From an uncultured Sphingomonadaceae bacterium (GTDB taxonomy: Bacteria > Pseudomonadota > Alphaproteobacteria > Sphingomonadales > Sphingomonadaceae), in assembly GCA_947489315.1 (NCBI GenBank), contig CANLCX010000002.1, positions 744,001-808,000 on the forward strand: a stretch of 64,000 bases of DNA, written 5' to 3'. The stretch's first letter is position 1. Each line of letters begins with the position of its first letter. Positions 54,459-63,605 of this stretch are shown here, in pieces. The position numbers and the translations under genes were made by a program. The notes under the pieces are model-generated. The model made no database searches. It saw only the letters and a list, made by a program, of their open reading frames with translations, and was not told where the DNA came from.

Positions 54459-55700
54459 ATGCCAGAACTCATGGACCAAGCCCCTGCAGACCGCGCCAGT
54501 TCCATTGGTGCTCCATCTCCGATAGCAGATGATCAAAGATGGTTTGATGTTTGCGGCAACCAGCTCAAATTGATTCGCGACGGAACTGCGCGCCTCAAAG
54601 CGCTGATCGATATTATCGAGCAAGCCGAACACAGCTTGAAACTCTGTTTCTACATGTTTGAAGACGACACCGTTGGGACATTAGTCCGGGATATGCTCAT
54701 CAAGCTTTGCAAACGCGACGTCTCAGTGGAGTTGATCATCGACAGCTTTGGTTCCAATGGCGCGCCGAGAGCGTTTTTTGACCCGTTTGTCGAAGCGGGC
54801 GGTCGATTTGCGATTTTTAGTCCACGATTTTCGACCAGCTATTTTGTCCGCAATCATCAGAAAATGGTTATCGCTGATAATTGCCGCGCGATGATCGGTG
54901 GATTCAACATCACGGACGACTATTTTGATCAACAGTCTGACCAACAGAATCGCAAGGTTGACGAGACCAATTGGGAGGATCTCGGCATTGTCATTCATGG
55001 CCTGGAAGTCCAGAATCTTGCGGATTATTACGGGCAGCTTTCTAGCTGGGTACACCGGAATAATGGCAATATCCGATTGCTACAGAGGATGGTGCGCCAA
55101 TGGGATGCTGGCGACGGTGATTTCCGCTGGCTGCTAGGAGGACCCAGCAACCGCCTCAGTCGCTGGGCTTCGGCAATCAAAAGAGATCTCGAAACTGGCC
55201 AACAACTGGATCTGGTCAGCGCCTATTTCTCACCTGGTCAAGGCCTGTTACGACGGATTGCTCGCTTGCCAAAACGTGGCGGTCGGAGCCGACTCCTTTT
55301 GCCAGGCAAAACCGACAATGCCGCCACTATTGGGGCAAGCCGTCTGTTATATGGCTATCTGCTCAAACGCGGCGCAGATATCTATGAATATCAGCCCAAG
55401 CGACTGCACACCAAAATGGTGGTAATCGACAATGCCGTCTATATCGGTTCAGCCAATTTCGATCTCCGCAGCCTGTTTATCAATGTCGAAATGATGGTGC
55501 GGATCGAAGATCAAGCCTTTGCCGACCATGCTCGCCTGCTTGTTGATGACATGTGTCGCGATTCCTTGCCCATCTCCAAGAAACTGCACAAGGAACGCAA
55601 GGGATGGCTCAATCGGCTGCGTTGGGCCTTATCCTATTTCGTAGTAAATATTTTGGATTACTCGGTAACTAGGCGCATGAATTTCGGCGTTAAGAAATAA
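54459..55700 (+). CDS. Phospholipase D / cardiolipin-synthase-like protein
   Basis: A 413-residue protein with two HKD motifs: VRNHQKMVIADNCRAMIGGF (H133, K135, D140) and RLHTKMVVIDNAVYIGSANF. No N-terminal membrane spans, unlike the Cls type; a short hydrophobic stretch near the C-terminus (WALSYFVVNILDY) may attach it to the membrane. Substrate is a phospholipid headgroup; synthesis of cardiolipin from two phosphatidylglycerols is likely by family. ATG 54459 follows AAGGCG. Confidence 0.92.
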   Translation: MPELMDQAPADRASSIGAPSPIADDQRWFDVCGNQLKLIRDGTARLKALIDIIEQAEHSLKLCFYMFEDDTVGTLVRDMLIKLCKRDVSVELIIDSFGSNGAPRAFFDPFVEAGGRFAIFSPRFSTSYFVRNHQKMVIADNCRAMIGGFNITDDYFDQQSDQQNRKVDETNWEDLGIVIHGLEVQNLADYYGQLSSWVHRNNGNIRLLQRMVRQWDAGDGDFRWLLGGPSNRLSRWASAIKRDLETGQQLDLVSAYFSPGQGLLRRIARLPKRGGRSRLLLPGKTDNAATIGASRLLYGYLLKRGADIYEYQPKRLHTKMVVIDNAVYIGSANFDLRSLFINVEMMVRIEDQAFADHARLLVDDMCRDSLPISKKLHKERKGWLNRLRWALSYFVVNILDYSVTRRMNFGVKK

Positions 55701-55853
55701 TTGATGCGTTTCGTCGCACACTCAGAATCGTTCACCGCAAACATCGGTTTTGGTCCTGTTCAGGCGGAATCCTGTACGTAGTAGGACAGTAACTGATATT
55801 GCGGATAGATTGTTCTGACCGACAATATCGCAACAGGGATTGGTAGTTAGTTT

Positions 55854-56948
55854 ATGGCATTTGCGCGCTTTGTTATTATTTTCTTTTGCGTCAGCATGGC
55901 AACCGCATGTGTTGCCCCGTCGGAAGGGCGGCCGGTTGTTTCGAATGATCGGCCAGAAACTCAGCGTCCGCGCTACGACAACCCACCGCCAACGGAGGTA
56001 TATAAACCCTCACGAAGTCGTCCGAACCCCGCGCTTGAGCAAGAAATTGGAGACTTGTGGCGGACTTTCCCTGGTAAAACCGGCATTGCTATCAAAAGCA
56101 TCGATGGCGGCTGGAGCATAGGCCACCGCGCCGACCAGAATTTTCCTCAACAGAGTGTATCAAAACTTTGGGTTGCGATGGCGCTGCTCGACAAGGTTGA
56201 TCAGGGACGCGTGTCTCTCTCTGATGCGATCCAAATCGGTCCAGACGATCTTACTCTATTTTATCAACCTATGGCAGCAGAGGTAAAACGCGAAGGCAGC
56301 GTTGTAAAAAGCGTATATACGTTGCTGGAAAGAGCCCTCGCCTATAGCGATAACACTGCGAACGACGCGCTGTTGCGCCATGCCGGAGGACCAGATGCGG
56401 TCAATGATTTCATTCGCCGCCAAAGCCTGGGCAAGATAAAATTCGGGCCTGGCGAACGGTTGATGCAAAGCCAGATTGCCGGCCTCAAATGGAACCAAAA
56501 CCTGTCCCAAGGTCGTAAATTCTATACCGCGCGTGCAAATTTACCGATTGAAACCCGTCGGAAAGCATTGGCAAATTATCTTGCCGATCCAATCGACGGC
56601 GCTAGCCCCGGTGCCATTGTCGGTGCTCTTGACCAGCTTGCTCGCGGCGAATTGCTTTCTGCAAACTCGACCCAATTGCTGCAATCTATTTTGAAACGGA
56701 CACGAAGCGGACCAAATCGCTTAAAGGCCGGCGTTCCTGCTGGGTGGGAATTTCTTCACAAAACCGGCACAGGTCAAGTTTTAGGGGCCGTTTCAACAGG
56801 CTATAATGATGTTGGTATTATGACTGCCCCTGACGGTAGTCGTTATGCCGTTGCCGTAATGTTAGGTAACACAACGGCCTCTGTTCCAGAACGGATGCGG
56901 CTGATGCAATCAGTCACCCGCGCTGTCGGACGCTATCACGGGCGATAA
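55854..56948 (+). CDS. Class A beta-lactamase-like serine hydrolase lipoprotein
   Basis: A 364-residue exported protein with a lipobox-like MATAC at C19 and a Pro-rich linker. The catalytic domain carries SVSK (S101, K104), SDN (165-167) and KTG (303-305). E201 lies 36 residues after the serine of SDN, the distance of Glu166 from Ser130 in class A enzymes, but the next residues read RLMQ rather than PELN, and the region up to KTG is longer than usual. So it may be a beta-lactamase, a peptidase or a modified relative. Alone between terminators; an inverted repeat GATATTG/CAATATC lies upstream near 55795-55830. Confidence 0.85.
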   Translation: MAFARFVIIFFCVSMATACVAPSEGRPVVSNDRPETQRPRYDNPPPTEVYKPSRSRPNPALEQEIGDLWRTFPGKTGIAIKSIDGGWSIGHRADQNFPQQSVSKLWVAMALLDKVDQGRVSLSDAIQIGPDDLTLFYQPMAAEVKREGSVVKSVYTLLERALAYSDNTANDALLRHAGGPDAVNDFIRRQSLGKIKFGPGERLMQSQIAGLKWNQNLSQGRKFYTARANLPIETRRKALANYLADPIDGASPGAIVGALDQLARGELLSANSTQLLQSILKRTRSGPNRLKAGVPAGWEFLHKTGTGQVLGAVSTGYNDVGIMTAPDGSRYAVAVMLGNTTASVPERMRLMQSVTRAVGRYHGR

Positions 56949-56978
56949 GCGGGTTAAACAGCACTGCGGCGATCAAGC

Positions 56979-57164
56979 CTATTGGGCCGCGTTCTCGTTG
57001 AGCGCCTCTTCAGACGGCGCGTTGCGTTCGTCCAGCATTTCCGCCGCCTCGTCCAATGCCTTGGCTTCGCCTACTGTAACGCCACCCGGGCCGGGATCAT
57101 TCTGAGCCGGTCCACAAGCCGCTAATGACAATAGACCCAAATAGACACCATATCGCTTCATCAT
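56979..57164 (-). CDS. Small lipoprotein, acidic
   Basis: A 61-residue lipoprotein: MMKRYGVYLGLLSLAACGPA with lipobox LAAC at C17, then a short acidic part (DEAAEMLDERNAPSEEALNE). AAAGG precedes ATG 57164. No family known to me; a short surface or periplasmic anchor is all that can be said. It converges with the beta-lactamase-like gene. Confidence 0.7.
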   Translation of the reverse strand: MMKRYGVYLGLLSLAACGPAQNDPGPGGVTVGEAKALDEAAEMLDERNAPSEEALNENAAQ

Positions 57165-57232
57165 ATTTCGCTACCTTTCAACACCAAGCCAATTCCAAAA
57201 ACTTGAATAGACGCAAAGCGCCTATTTTGGAC

Positions 57233-57265
57233 AAAAAAAGGGCCGCCCAAAAGGCAGCCCTTTTT
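57233..57265 (-). terminator. Terminator after the alanine/glutamate-rich lipoprotein gene
   Basis: Stem GGGCCGCC / GGCAGCCC with one C-A mismatch and a CAAAA loop (57240-57260). On the minus strand it is followed by a run of T. It lies 20 bases past the stop at 57284. Confidence 0.85.
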
Positions 57266-57283
57266 CAAACTTGTCAAAAAGAC

Positions 57284-57646
57284 CTATTCAACTGCACGTT
57301 TTGCAGCGTCAGCGCCTTTTTCGATCAGATCGTTGGCAGCGCCTTTTGCGGCGTCTTCAGCAGCATCTGTAGCTGTATCAGCAGCTTCACCAGCGGCTTC
57401 AGTAGCTTCTTCAACGGCGCCTTCAGCAGCTTCACCAGCTTCTTCAGTTGCTTCAGCAGCTGCTTCGCCCATGGCGTCTGCAGAACCTTCAGCAGCAGTC
57501 ATCGCGTCGTCAGCAGCTTCTTCAGCCGTTGCTTCTGTGCCTTCTACAGCTTCTTCAGCACCAGCTTCTGCATTGTCAGCAGCACCGGAACATGCAGCCA
57601 AGCCAAGCGCAGCAGCAAGAACGATAGATGTTGTAACTTTTTTCAT
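57284..57646 (-). CDS. Alanine/glutamate-rich repeat lipoprotein
   Basis: A 120-residue protein with lipobox LAAC (MKKVTTSIVLAAALGLAACS) and a mature part built almost only of A, E, D, G and T with a heptad-like beat (EEAVEGTEATAEEAADDAM; AEATEEAGEAAEGAVEEAT), ending DLIEKGADAAKRAVE. It should form a long amphipathic helix or coiled coil, as in small osmotically induced or Lpp-like proteins. The low-complexity text makes a plus-strand serine-rich frame that is not a gene. Function unknown. Confidence 0.8.
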   Translation of the reverse strand: MKKVTTSIVLAAALGLAACSGAADNAEAGAEEAVEGTEATAEEAADDAMTAAEGSADAMGEAAAEATEEAGEAAEGAVEEATEAAGEAADTATDAAEDAAKGAANDLIEKGADAAKRAVE

Positions 57647-57838
57647 TGGGTAAACCCTTTATTTTTCCTCAAAAAACCACGCGAACAGTCGATAAACTCC
57701 CTCAATCTGTTCACGGGCGATGCTTTACCTCTGTCGAAAAAGGATAGCAATGGCGAACATTCTTACCCTATGATCCATTGAGACTTTTTTTTGTAACATT
57801 TTGAAAAACGAAGATTCAAAGCAAGCAAATCTAATGGA

Positions 57839-57867
57839 TTGACTGCATATAAAGAATTCTTTATATG
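57839..57867 (+). promoter_or_regulatory. Promoter with 22-bp operator palindrome of the methionine-cycle operon
   Basis: TTGACT (57839-57844), 17 bases, TATATG (57862-57867) form a good promoter. CATATAAAG, centre AATT, CTTTATATG (57846-57867) make a perfect 22-bp palindrome covering the spacer and -10 box, the place for a repressor. The first gene downstream is an ArsR-type regulator, so self-repression is likely. Confidence 0.8.
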
Positions 57868-57876
57868 ACTGCCTCG

Positions 57877-58902
57877 ATGAACGATGTCCTGACCATATTT
57901 AGAGCCTTAGCTGATCCCACGCGGATTCGAATCATGCTTCTGCTGCTCAAAATGGAACTTGCTGTCGGCGAGCTAGCGCAAATTCTCGACCAAAGCCAAC
58001 CACGTATCTCCCGTCATATTCGCATTTTAGACGAAGCCGGTCTCGCAGAACGTCGCAAAGAGGGAAGCTGGGTTTTTCTCCGCCCCGGGCAAGCCTCCGC
58101 GCTTGATATCCTGCGTCGTCTTTTCCGTTCCGACGATGTGATATCGTCCGAACAAGCCATTAATGACCAAGCGCAATTATCTCTCGTTCGAAAAGCGCGG
58201 GCCGAGATGGCAGAACGCTATTTCGAGGCGCATGCCGAGGAATGGGACGCCATTCGCTCTCTTCATCTTCCGGAAGATGATGTCGAACAGGCAATGTTGG
58301 CCCTGCTAAAAGACGTTAATCTGGGACATATGCTCGACATCGGCACGGGCACTGGCCGGATGGTTGAGCTTTTCGGACCAAATTCTGAAAAAGTAACGGC
58401 ACTGGATAAAAGTCCAGAGATGCTGCGTCTTGCTCGAGCCAAACTATTAGGCAATGAATCAGATAAAACCGATCAGGCAGCATTGGCACGAAAGACGGAG
58501 TTGAAACTGGGTGACTTCAACAATTTGCCCGTCGCCGATGGTCAAATAGACAGCGTATTATTGCATCAGGTTCTGCACTATGCCCAGCATCCCGAGGCCG
58601 TTCTAATGGAAGTTTCAAGGGTCGTGCGTGAGGGCGGGACAATCATGATCACCGACTTTGCGCCTCATGATCGCGAAGAGTTAAGAACTGCTCATGCGCA
58701 TGCCCGACTAGGCTTTTCCGATGACAATATGAACCGCTGGTTCACCGCCTCTCAGATTGACATGGTGCAAAGTAGGACGCTGGATGGTGGTAAACTGACC
58801 GTCAAAATATGGGTGGGACGTAAGTCGAGCCTATCTCAAATTCATCCCGGCAGCGACGCTGCATCAACCTCCAATATACCTCGAAAAAGAGCTTCCTTAT
58901 GA
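57877..58902 (+). CDS. ArsR-family regulator fused to SAM methyltransferase domain (SahR-like)
   Basis: A 341-residue protein: N-terminal winged helix (MNDVLTIFRALADPTRIRIM; LAQILDQSQPRISRHIRILD; RRKEGSWVFLRP), then a class I SAM-binding domain (MLDIGTGTGRMVELF, DKSPEMLRLARAK, ITDFAPHD). It heads an operon with metF and metH. Regulators of this shape are described for S-adenosylhomocysteine sensing (SahR) in Proteobacteria, so the methyltransferase fold probably serves as a SAH/SAM sensor. Start ATG 57877 is preferred because the ATG at 57865 falls in the -10 box; 57865 remains possible. Ends ATGA with metF. Confidence 0.85.
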   Translation: MNDVLTIFRALADPTRIRIMLLLLKMELAVGELAQILDQSQPRISRHIRILDEAGLAERRKEGSWVFLRPGQASALDILRRLFRSDDVISSEQAINDQAQLSLVRKARAEMAERYFEAHAEEWDAIRSLHLPEDDVEQAMLALLKDVNLGHMLDIGTGTGRMVELFGPNSEKVTALDKSPEMLRLARAKLLGNESDKTDQAALARKTELKLGDFNNLPVADGQIDSVLLHQVLHYAQHPEAVLMEVSRVVREGGTIMITDFAPHDREELRTAHAHARLGFSDDNMNRWFTASQIDMVQSRTLDGGKLTVKIWVGRKSSLSQIHPGSDAASTSNIPRKRASL

Positions 58903-59855
58903 TCGAACAAACCAGACCGTTAGGCTTGAATGAGCTTGAGGAAGCAAAGCGTGCGCTGGATGTTCCGTTGTTTGCTGGACTAAGCGGTGATGCGGATGTT
59001 TCCTTTGAATTTTTCCCACCCAAATCGGAAAAAATGGAAAAGACATTGTGGGACAGTGTAGTAACCTTGGAGCCGCTAAATCCTCGTTTTGTATCGGTAA
59101 CCTATGGCGCCGGCGGATCGACCCGAGAGCGGACACATGCTACGGTTGCGCGCATTGCCAAAGAAACCAATATTCCGGCTGCAGCGCATTTGACATGTGT
59201 GGGCGCCAGCAAAGCCGAAATCGCCGAAGTTGCGCAATCCTATTGGGAAGCCGGCGTACGGCATATAGTAGCGCTACGCGGGGATCCACCCTCAGAGGGT
59301 CAAGCCTTTGAACCACATCCGCAAGGCTACCAAAGTGCTGCGGAGTTGGTTGCGGGACTTAAGGATATAGCACCGTTTGAGATTTCGGTGGCAGCTTATC
59401 CCGAAACGCACCCGGAAGCGAGTTGCCCGCAAACCGATCTCGACAATCTGAAACGCAAGCTGGATGCCGGTGCAAGCCGTGCAATTACGCAGTTTTTCTT
59501 TACGGCTGAAGCGTTTTTCCGGTTTCAGGATGCAGCAGGAGCGGCGGGGATTGATGCCGAATTGGTTCCCGGTATCTTGCCGGTTTCGAACGTTGCACAG
59601 ACGCGGAAGTTTGCGGGTATGTGCGGCGCGGAGATCCCTATGTGGATGAATGACCTGTTTGAGGGGTTGGATGATCATCCGTCGGCACGCCAATTGATCG
59701 CGGCAACGGTTGCCGCCGAATTGTGCCGCAAACTCTATGCCGGCGGCGTCCGGCAGTTTCATTTTTACACGCTCAACCGCGCCGAACTGAGCTATGCGAT
59801 TTGCCACTTGCTTGGCAAACGTCCTACTGGCGCGACGCAGGAGAAAGCAGCATGA
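58899..59855 (+). CDS. metF: Methylenetetrahydrofolate reductase
   Basis: Reduces 5,10-methylene-THF to 5-methyl-THF with FAD and NADH, feeding MetH. The 318-residue barrel shows FEFFPPKSEKME, VTYGAGGSTRERTHATV, HLTCVGASKAEI, ALRGDPPSEG and FFTAEAFFRF. Overlaps the regulator gene (ATGA) and the next gene (ATGA), so all three are translated as a unit. Confidence 0.96.
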   Translation: MIEQTRPLGLNELEEAKRALDVPLFAGLSGDADVSFEFFPPKSEKMEKTLWDSVVTLEPLNPRFVSVTYGAGGSTRERTHATVARIAKETNIPAAAHLTCVGASKAEIAEVAQSYWEAGVRHIVALRGDPPSEGQAFEPHPQGYQSAAELVAGLKDIAPFEISVAAYPETHPEASCPQTDLDNLKRKLDAGASRAITQFFFTAEAFFRFQDAAGAAGIDAELVPGILPVSNVAQTRKFAGMCGAEIPMWMNDLFEGLDDHPSARQLIAATVAAELCRKLYAGGVRQFHFYTLNRAELSYAICHLLGKRPTGATQEKAA

Positions 59856-60901
59856 CCGGTCCCGGCGAACAGCTTCTCGCCTTGGCGGCGGAACGCATAT
59901 TGGTCTTTGATGGCGGCTATGGCACCGCGATTCAAAATCATGGCCTCGGTGAACGGGATTATCGTGGCAATTTGGAACTAACCGATGATCAGAAGGGCAA
60001 TAATGACCTGCTCAGCCTGACGCGCCCTGACATTATCGAAGGTATTCACAGCGCTTATCTGGAAGCGGGCGCGGATATTGTCGAAACCAATACGTTCAGC
60101 TCCACCAAGATCAGCCAAGCCGATTATAGCTGCGAACATCTGGTCTGGGACCTCAACGTCAAATCAGCCGAAATTGCGCGGCGCGCTTGCGACAAGGCCG
60201 AAGCCAAAGACGGTCGCAAACGCTTTGTCGCCGGTTCCATCGGCCCGACCAACAAAACTCTGTCGCTATCGCCTGATGTCAACGATCCCGGCTTTCGCGA
60301 GATTAATTTTGATTATCTCAAAGATGTCTATCGGGAACAATGCGATGCGCTCATCGAAGGCGGCGTCGATTTTCTGCTGATCGAAACGATCTTCGATACA
60401 CTCAATGCCAAATGCGCCGGTATGGCGGCACAAGAAGCTGCTGAAGCTTGTGACCGTGATGTACCCTTGATGATTTCGATGACGTTGACCGACCTGTCGG
60501 GACGCAATCTCTCCGGTCATACCGTCGAAGCTTTTTGGCATGCGGTTCGACACCTGAAACCGCTCACCATCGGGCTCAATTGCTCTTTTGGCGCCGATCA
60601 GCTGCGCCCGCATCTTGCGATGCTGACTAAGGAAGCAGATACACTGATCATGGCCTACCCCAATGCGGGCCTGCCCAATGAACTGGGCGAATATGACGAG
60701 ATGCCGGATCAAACCGCTGCGCTGATCAGCGAGTGGCTGGATGACGGGCTCGTAAATATTGTCGGCGGCTGCTGCGGAACCACGCCAGAGCATATCGCGG
60801 CCATTGCCAAAACAGTTGAGGGTGCCAAACCGCGCGCCATGGCTTCGCCAGCTGTCCGGACACGCTTATCCGGCCTTGAACCTTTCACGATGGCCGCCTG
60901 A
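59852..60901 (+). CDS. metH: Methionine synthase, homocysteine-binding part
   Basis: A 349-residue stand-alone homocysteine methyltransferase module equal to the N-terminal domain of MetH. VFDGGYGTAIQNHGL, FSSTKISQADY, GSIGPTNKTLSLSPDVNDPG; the zinc cysteines are in LNCSFG and GGCCGTTP. In E. coli this is the first third of one long MetH; here it is a separate gene 36 bases before the rest (60938-63556), as is common in Alphaproteobacteria. AGGAG precedes ATG 59852. Confidence 0.94.
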   Translation: MTGPGEQLLALAAERILVFDGGYGTAIQNHGLGERDYRGNLELTDDQKGNNDLLSLTRPDIIEGIHSAYLEAGADIVETNTFSSTKISQADYSCEHLVWDLNVKSAEIARRACDKAEAKDGRKRFVAGSIGPTNKTLSLSPDVNDPGFREINFDYLKDVYREQCDALIEGGVDFLLIETIFDTLNAKCAGMAAQEAAEACDRDVPLMISMTLTDLSGRNLSGHTVEAFWHAVRHLKPLTIGLNCSFGADQLRPHLAMLTKEADTLIMAYPNAGLPNELGEYDEMPDQTAALISEWLDDGLVNIVGGCCGTTPEHIAAIAKTVEGAKPRAMASPAVRTRLSGLEPFTMAA

Positions 60902-60937
60902 TCCGTTCACCGGCACGCTTCAAAAGAAATTTTATAA

Positions 60938-63556
60938 ATGACCACACCTCCTTCTTCTGCGCAATTCGTCAACATTGGCGAGCGTACCAATGTCACCGGT
61001 TCCGCGCGGTTCAAAAAACTCATCCTCAATGATGATTATGAAGCAGCAGTGGAAGTCGCGCGCCAACAGGTCGAAAATGGCGCACAGATTATCGATGTGA
61101 ATATGGATGAAGGCCTGCTTGACGCCGAGCATGCGATGACGACCTTCCTTAAACTGATCTCTGCAGAGCCAGACATTGCCCGAGTGCCGGTGATGATTGA
61201 CAGTTCCAAATGGTCAGTCATCGAAGCGGGCCTGAAATGCGTATCCGGCAAACCGATCGTCAATTCCATTTCGATGAAGGAAGGCGAAGCTGAATTTCTG
61301 AAATATGCGCGTAAGTGCATGGCTTATGGAGCGGCCGTCGTGGTCATGGCGTTTGATGAAACCGGACAAGCGGATACCAAGGACCGCAAAGTCGAAATCT
61401 GCAACCGCGCCTATGACCTGCTCACCGGCATCGGCTTTCCGCCCGAAGATATTATCTTTGACCCCAATGTTTTCGCCGTTGCGACCGGGATTGAAGAGCA
61501 TCGCCGCTATGGGCTTGATTTTATCGAAGCTACCGCGGAGATCAAAAAACGCTGCCCGCATGTTCATATTTCAGGCGGACTTTCCAATCTGTCTTTCAGT
61601 TTTCGCGGCAACGAACCTGTGCGCCGCGCGATGCACAGTGTTTTCCTCTATCACGCCATCCCTGCTGGCATGGATATGGCCATTGTCAACGCGGGCCAGC
61701 TCGACATTTATGACGATATCGATACGGAATTGCGCGAGCATTGCGAGGATGTGGTCTTTGATCGCCGCGATGATGCGACCGATCGGCTGATTACGCTAGC
61801 CGAGAAATTCCGCGGTACCGATGTCGCGGCCGAAAAAGCGGCTGCCGAATGGCGCGGCTATGAAGTCGTCAAACGGCTCGAACATGCGCTGGTCAAAGGC
61901 ATTGATGCCCATATCATCGAAGATACAGAGGAAGCCCGTCTGAACATTTTCAATGCGGGCGGGCGCCCCATCGAGGTTATCGAAGGCCCGCTAATGGGCG
62001 GGATGAATATCGTTGGCGATCTTTTCGGATCGGGCAAAATGTTCCTGCCGCAAGTGGTGAAATCCGCTCGCGTGATGAAAAAGGCCGTCGCTCATCTCTT
62101 CCCCTATATCGAGGCGGAAAAGGAAGAAGGTGCCAAGGGCAAGGGCAAGATCATCATGGCGACCGTCAAGGGCGATGTGCATGATATCGGTAAAAATATT
62201 GTCGGCGTTGTGCTGCAATGTAACGGCTTTGAAGTAGTCGATCTAGGGGTCATGGTACCCTGGACGGACATCATAAAGGCGGCGAATGAAAATGATGCCG
62301 ATATGATCGGCTTGTCCGGCTTGATTACGCCGTCGCTCGACGAAATGGTCACCGTCTCCGAAGAGATGGAGCGCGCCAAGATGACCATGCCGCTGCTGAT
62401 CGGCGGCGCGACGACGTCCAAAACGCATACAGCCTTGCGGATTGAACCGGCTTATTCTGGTCCGACCATCTATGTGCTTGATGCCAGTCGCGCGGTGGGC
62501 GTGGCCTCGCAACTGGTCAGCGATACACAGGCCGAGGGCTTTATCGCCAGCACCCGAGAAGATTATGAGCAAGTACGTATTGCGCGCGCTGGTAAGACCG
62601 CGAAGAAGCTCGCTTCGCTGAATGAAGCCCGCGCCAATGGCGCAACGGTAGACATGAGCAAAAAACCACCGGCGCCGAAAAAGCCGGGTCTGCATGTCTA
62701 TGACGACTGGGACCTCGCGGATTTAAGAGACTATATTGACTGGACACCGTTCTTTCGCGCGTGGGAATTGGCTGGCACCTATCCGGCGATCCTGACCGAC
62801 GACGTGGTCGGCGAAAGCGCTAGCGATCTGTTCAAAGATGCACAGGTGATGCTCGACAAAATTATCACGGAAAAATGGCTGACCGCTAAAGGTGTAGCAG
62901 GCCTATGGCGCGCACGACGGGACGGTGACGACATTATGGTTTCGCCGGAAAATGAAGAAGTCGCCCTGCCCATGCTACGCCAGCAGGTCAGCAAACGGTC
63001 CGGCAAGTCAAACAATTGCCTCGCTGATTTTATCGATACCTCCGACGACTGGATGGGCGGCTTTGCGGTCACCGCCGGTCATGGCATTGACGAGCATGTC
63101 CAGCGGTTTGAGGCGGACAAGGATGATTATAACAGCATCCTGATCAAGGCGCTGGCCGACCGGCTCGCCGAAGCCTTTGCCGAGCGTATGCACGAACATG
63201 TCCGCAAAGACCTTTGGGGCTATGCGCCGGATGAGAATCTCGACAATAAGGCACTGGTCCAAGAGAAATATCAAGGTATCCGCCCGGCCCCCGGCTATCC
63301 CGCCTGCCCTGACCATAGTCTGAAACCGATATTATTCGATATGCTGGATGCGACCGCCCATACCGGACTGGAACTCACCAGCAGCTTTGCGATGACGCCA
63401 ACAGCCGCTGTTTCCGGCTTTTATTTCGGTCACCCGCAGGCCGATTATTTCGGCGTGGCCCGGATTGGCGAAGATCAAGTTGAGGATTATGCGGCGCGGC
63501 GGGATATTTCACTGGATCGCGCGCGGCAGTGGTTGCGGCCCAATCTAAACGAATAA
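60938..63556 (+). CDS. metH: Methionine synthase, folate/B12/activation part
   Basis: An 872-residue protein with the remaining MetH modules: pterin-binding domain ([35 protein letters not shown]), B12 cap and Rossmann domain with [19 protein letters not shown] (DxHxxG, His as lower ligand of cobalt), and the C-terminal SAM-dependent reactivation domain ([25 protein letters not shown]). Together with the preceding gene it remakes methionine from homocysteine. The full activation domain means it can be reactivated after cobalt oxidation. Confidence 0.96.
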   Translation: MTTPPSSAQFVNIGERTNVTGSARFKKLILNDDYEAAVEVARQQVENGAQIIDVNMDEGLLDAEHAMTTFLKLISAEPDIARVPVMIDSSKWSVIEAGLKCVSGKPIVNSISMKEGEAEFLKYARKCMAYGAAVVVMAFDETGQADTKDRKVEICNRAYDLLTGIGFPPEDIIFDPNVFAVATGIEEHRRYGLDFIEATAEIKKRCPHVHISGGLSNLSFSFRGNEPVRRAMHSVFLYHAIPAGMDMAIVNAGQLDIYDDIDTELREHCEDVVFDRRDDATDRLITLAEKFRGTDVAAEKAAAEWRGYEVVKRLEHALVKGIDAHIIEDTEEARLNIFNAGGRPIEVIEGPLMGGMNIVGDLFGSGKMFLPQVVKSARVMKKAVAHLFPYIEAEKEEGAKGKGKIIMATVKGDVHDIGKNIVGVVLQCNGFEVVDLGVMVPWTDIIKAANENDADMIGLSGLITPSLDEMVTVSEEMERAKMTMPLLIGGATTSKTHTALRIEPAYSGPTIYVLDASRAVGVASQLVSDTQAEGFIASTREDYEQVRIARAGKTAKKLASLNEARANGATVDMSKKPPAPKKPGLHVYDDWDLADLRDYIDWTPFFRAWELAGTYPAILTDDVVGESASDLFKDAQVMLDKIITEKWLTAKGVAGLWRARRDGDDIMVSPENEEVALPMLRQQVSKRSGKSNNCLADFIDTSDDWMGGFAVTAGHGIDEHVQRFEADKDDYNSILIKALADRLAEAFAERMHEHVRKDLWGYAPDENLDNKALVQEKYQGIRPAPGYPACPDHSLKPILFDMLDATAHTGLELTSSFAMTPTAAVSGFYFGHPQADYFGVARIGEDQVEDYAARRDISLDRARQWLRPNLNE

Positions 63557-63584
63557 AGCCGGCCTCTTTCGAGGCCGGCTTTTA
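63556..63584 (+). terminator. Terminator of the methionine operon (bidirectional)
   Basis: AAGCCGGCCTC / GAGGCCGGCTT with a TTTC loop (63556-63580) followed by TTT. The reverse reading also ends in TTT, so it may serve the converging gene at 63606 as well. Confidence 0.85.
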
Positions 63585-63605
63585 TCTGATCAATTACGAT
63601 AAGGT

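Noticed and set aside
57333-57653. Serine/alanine-rich plus-strand frame
   Set aside because: Mirror of the low-complexity lipoprotein gene on the other strand.
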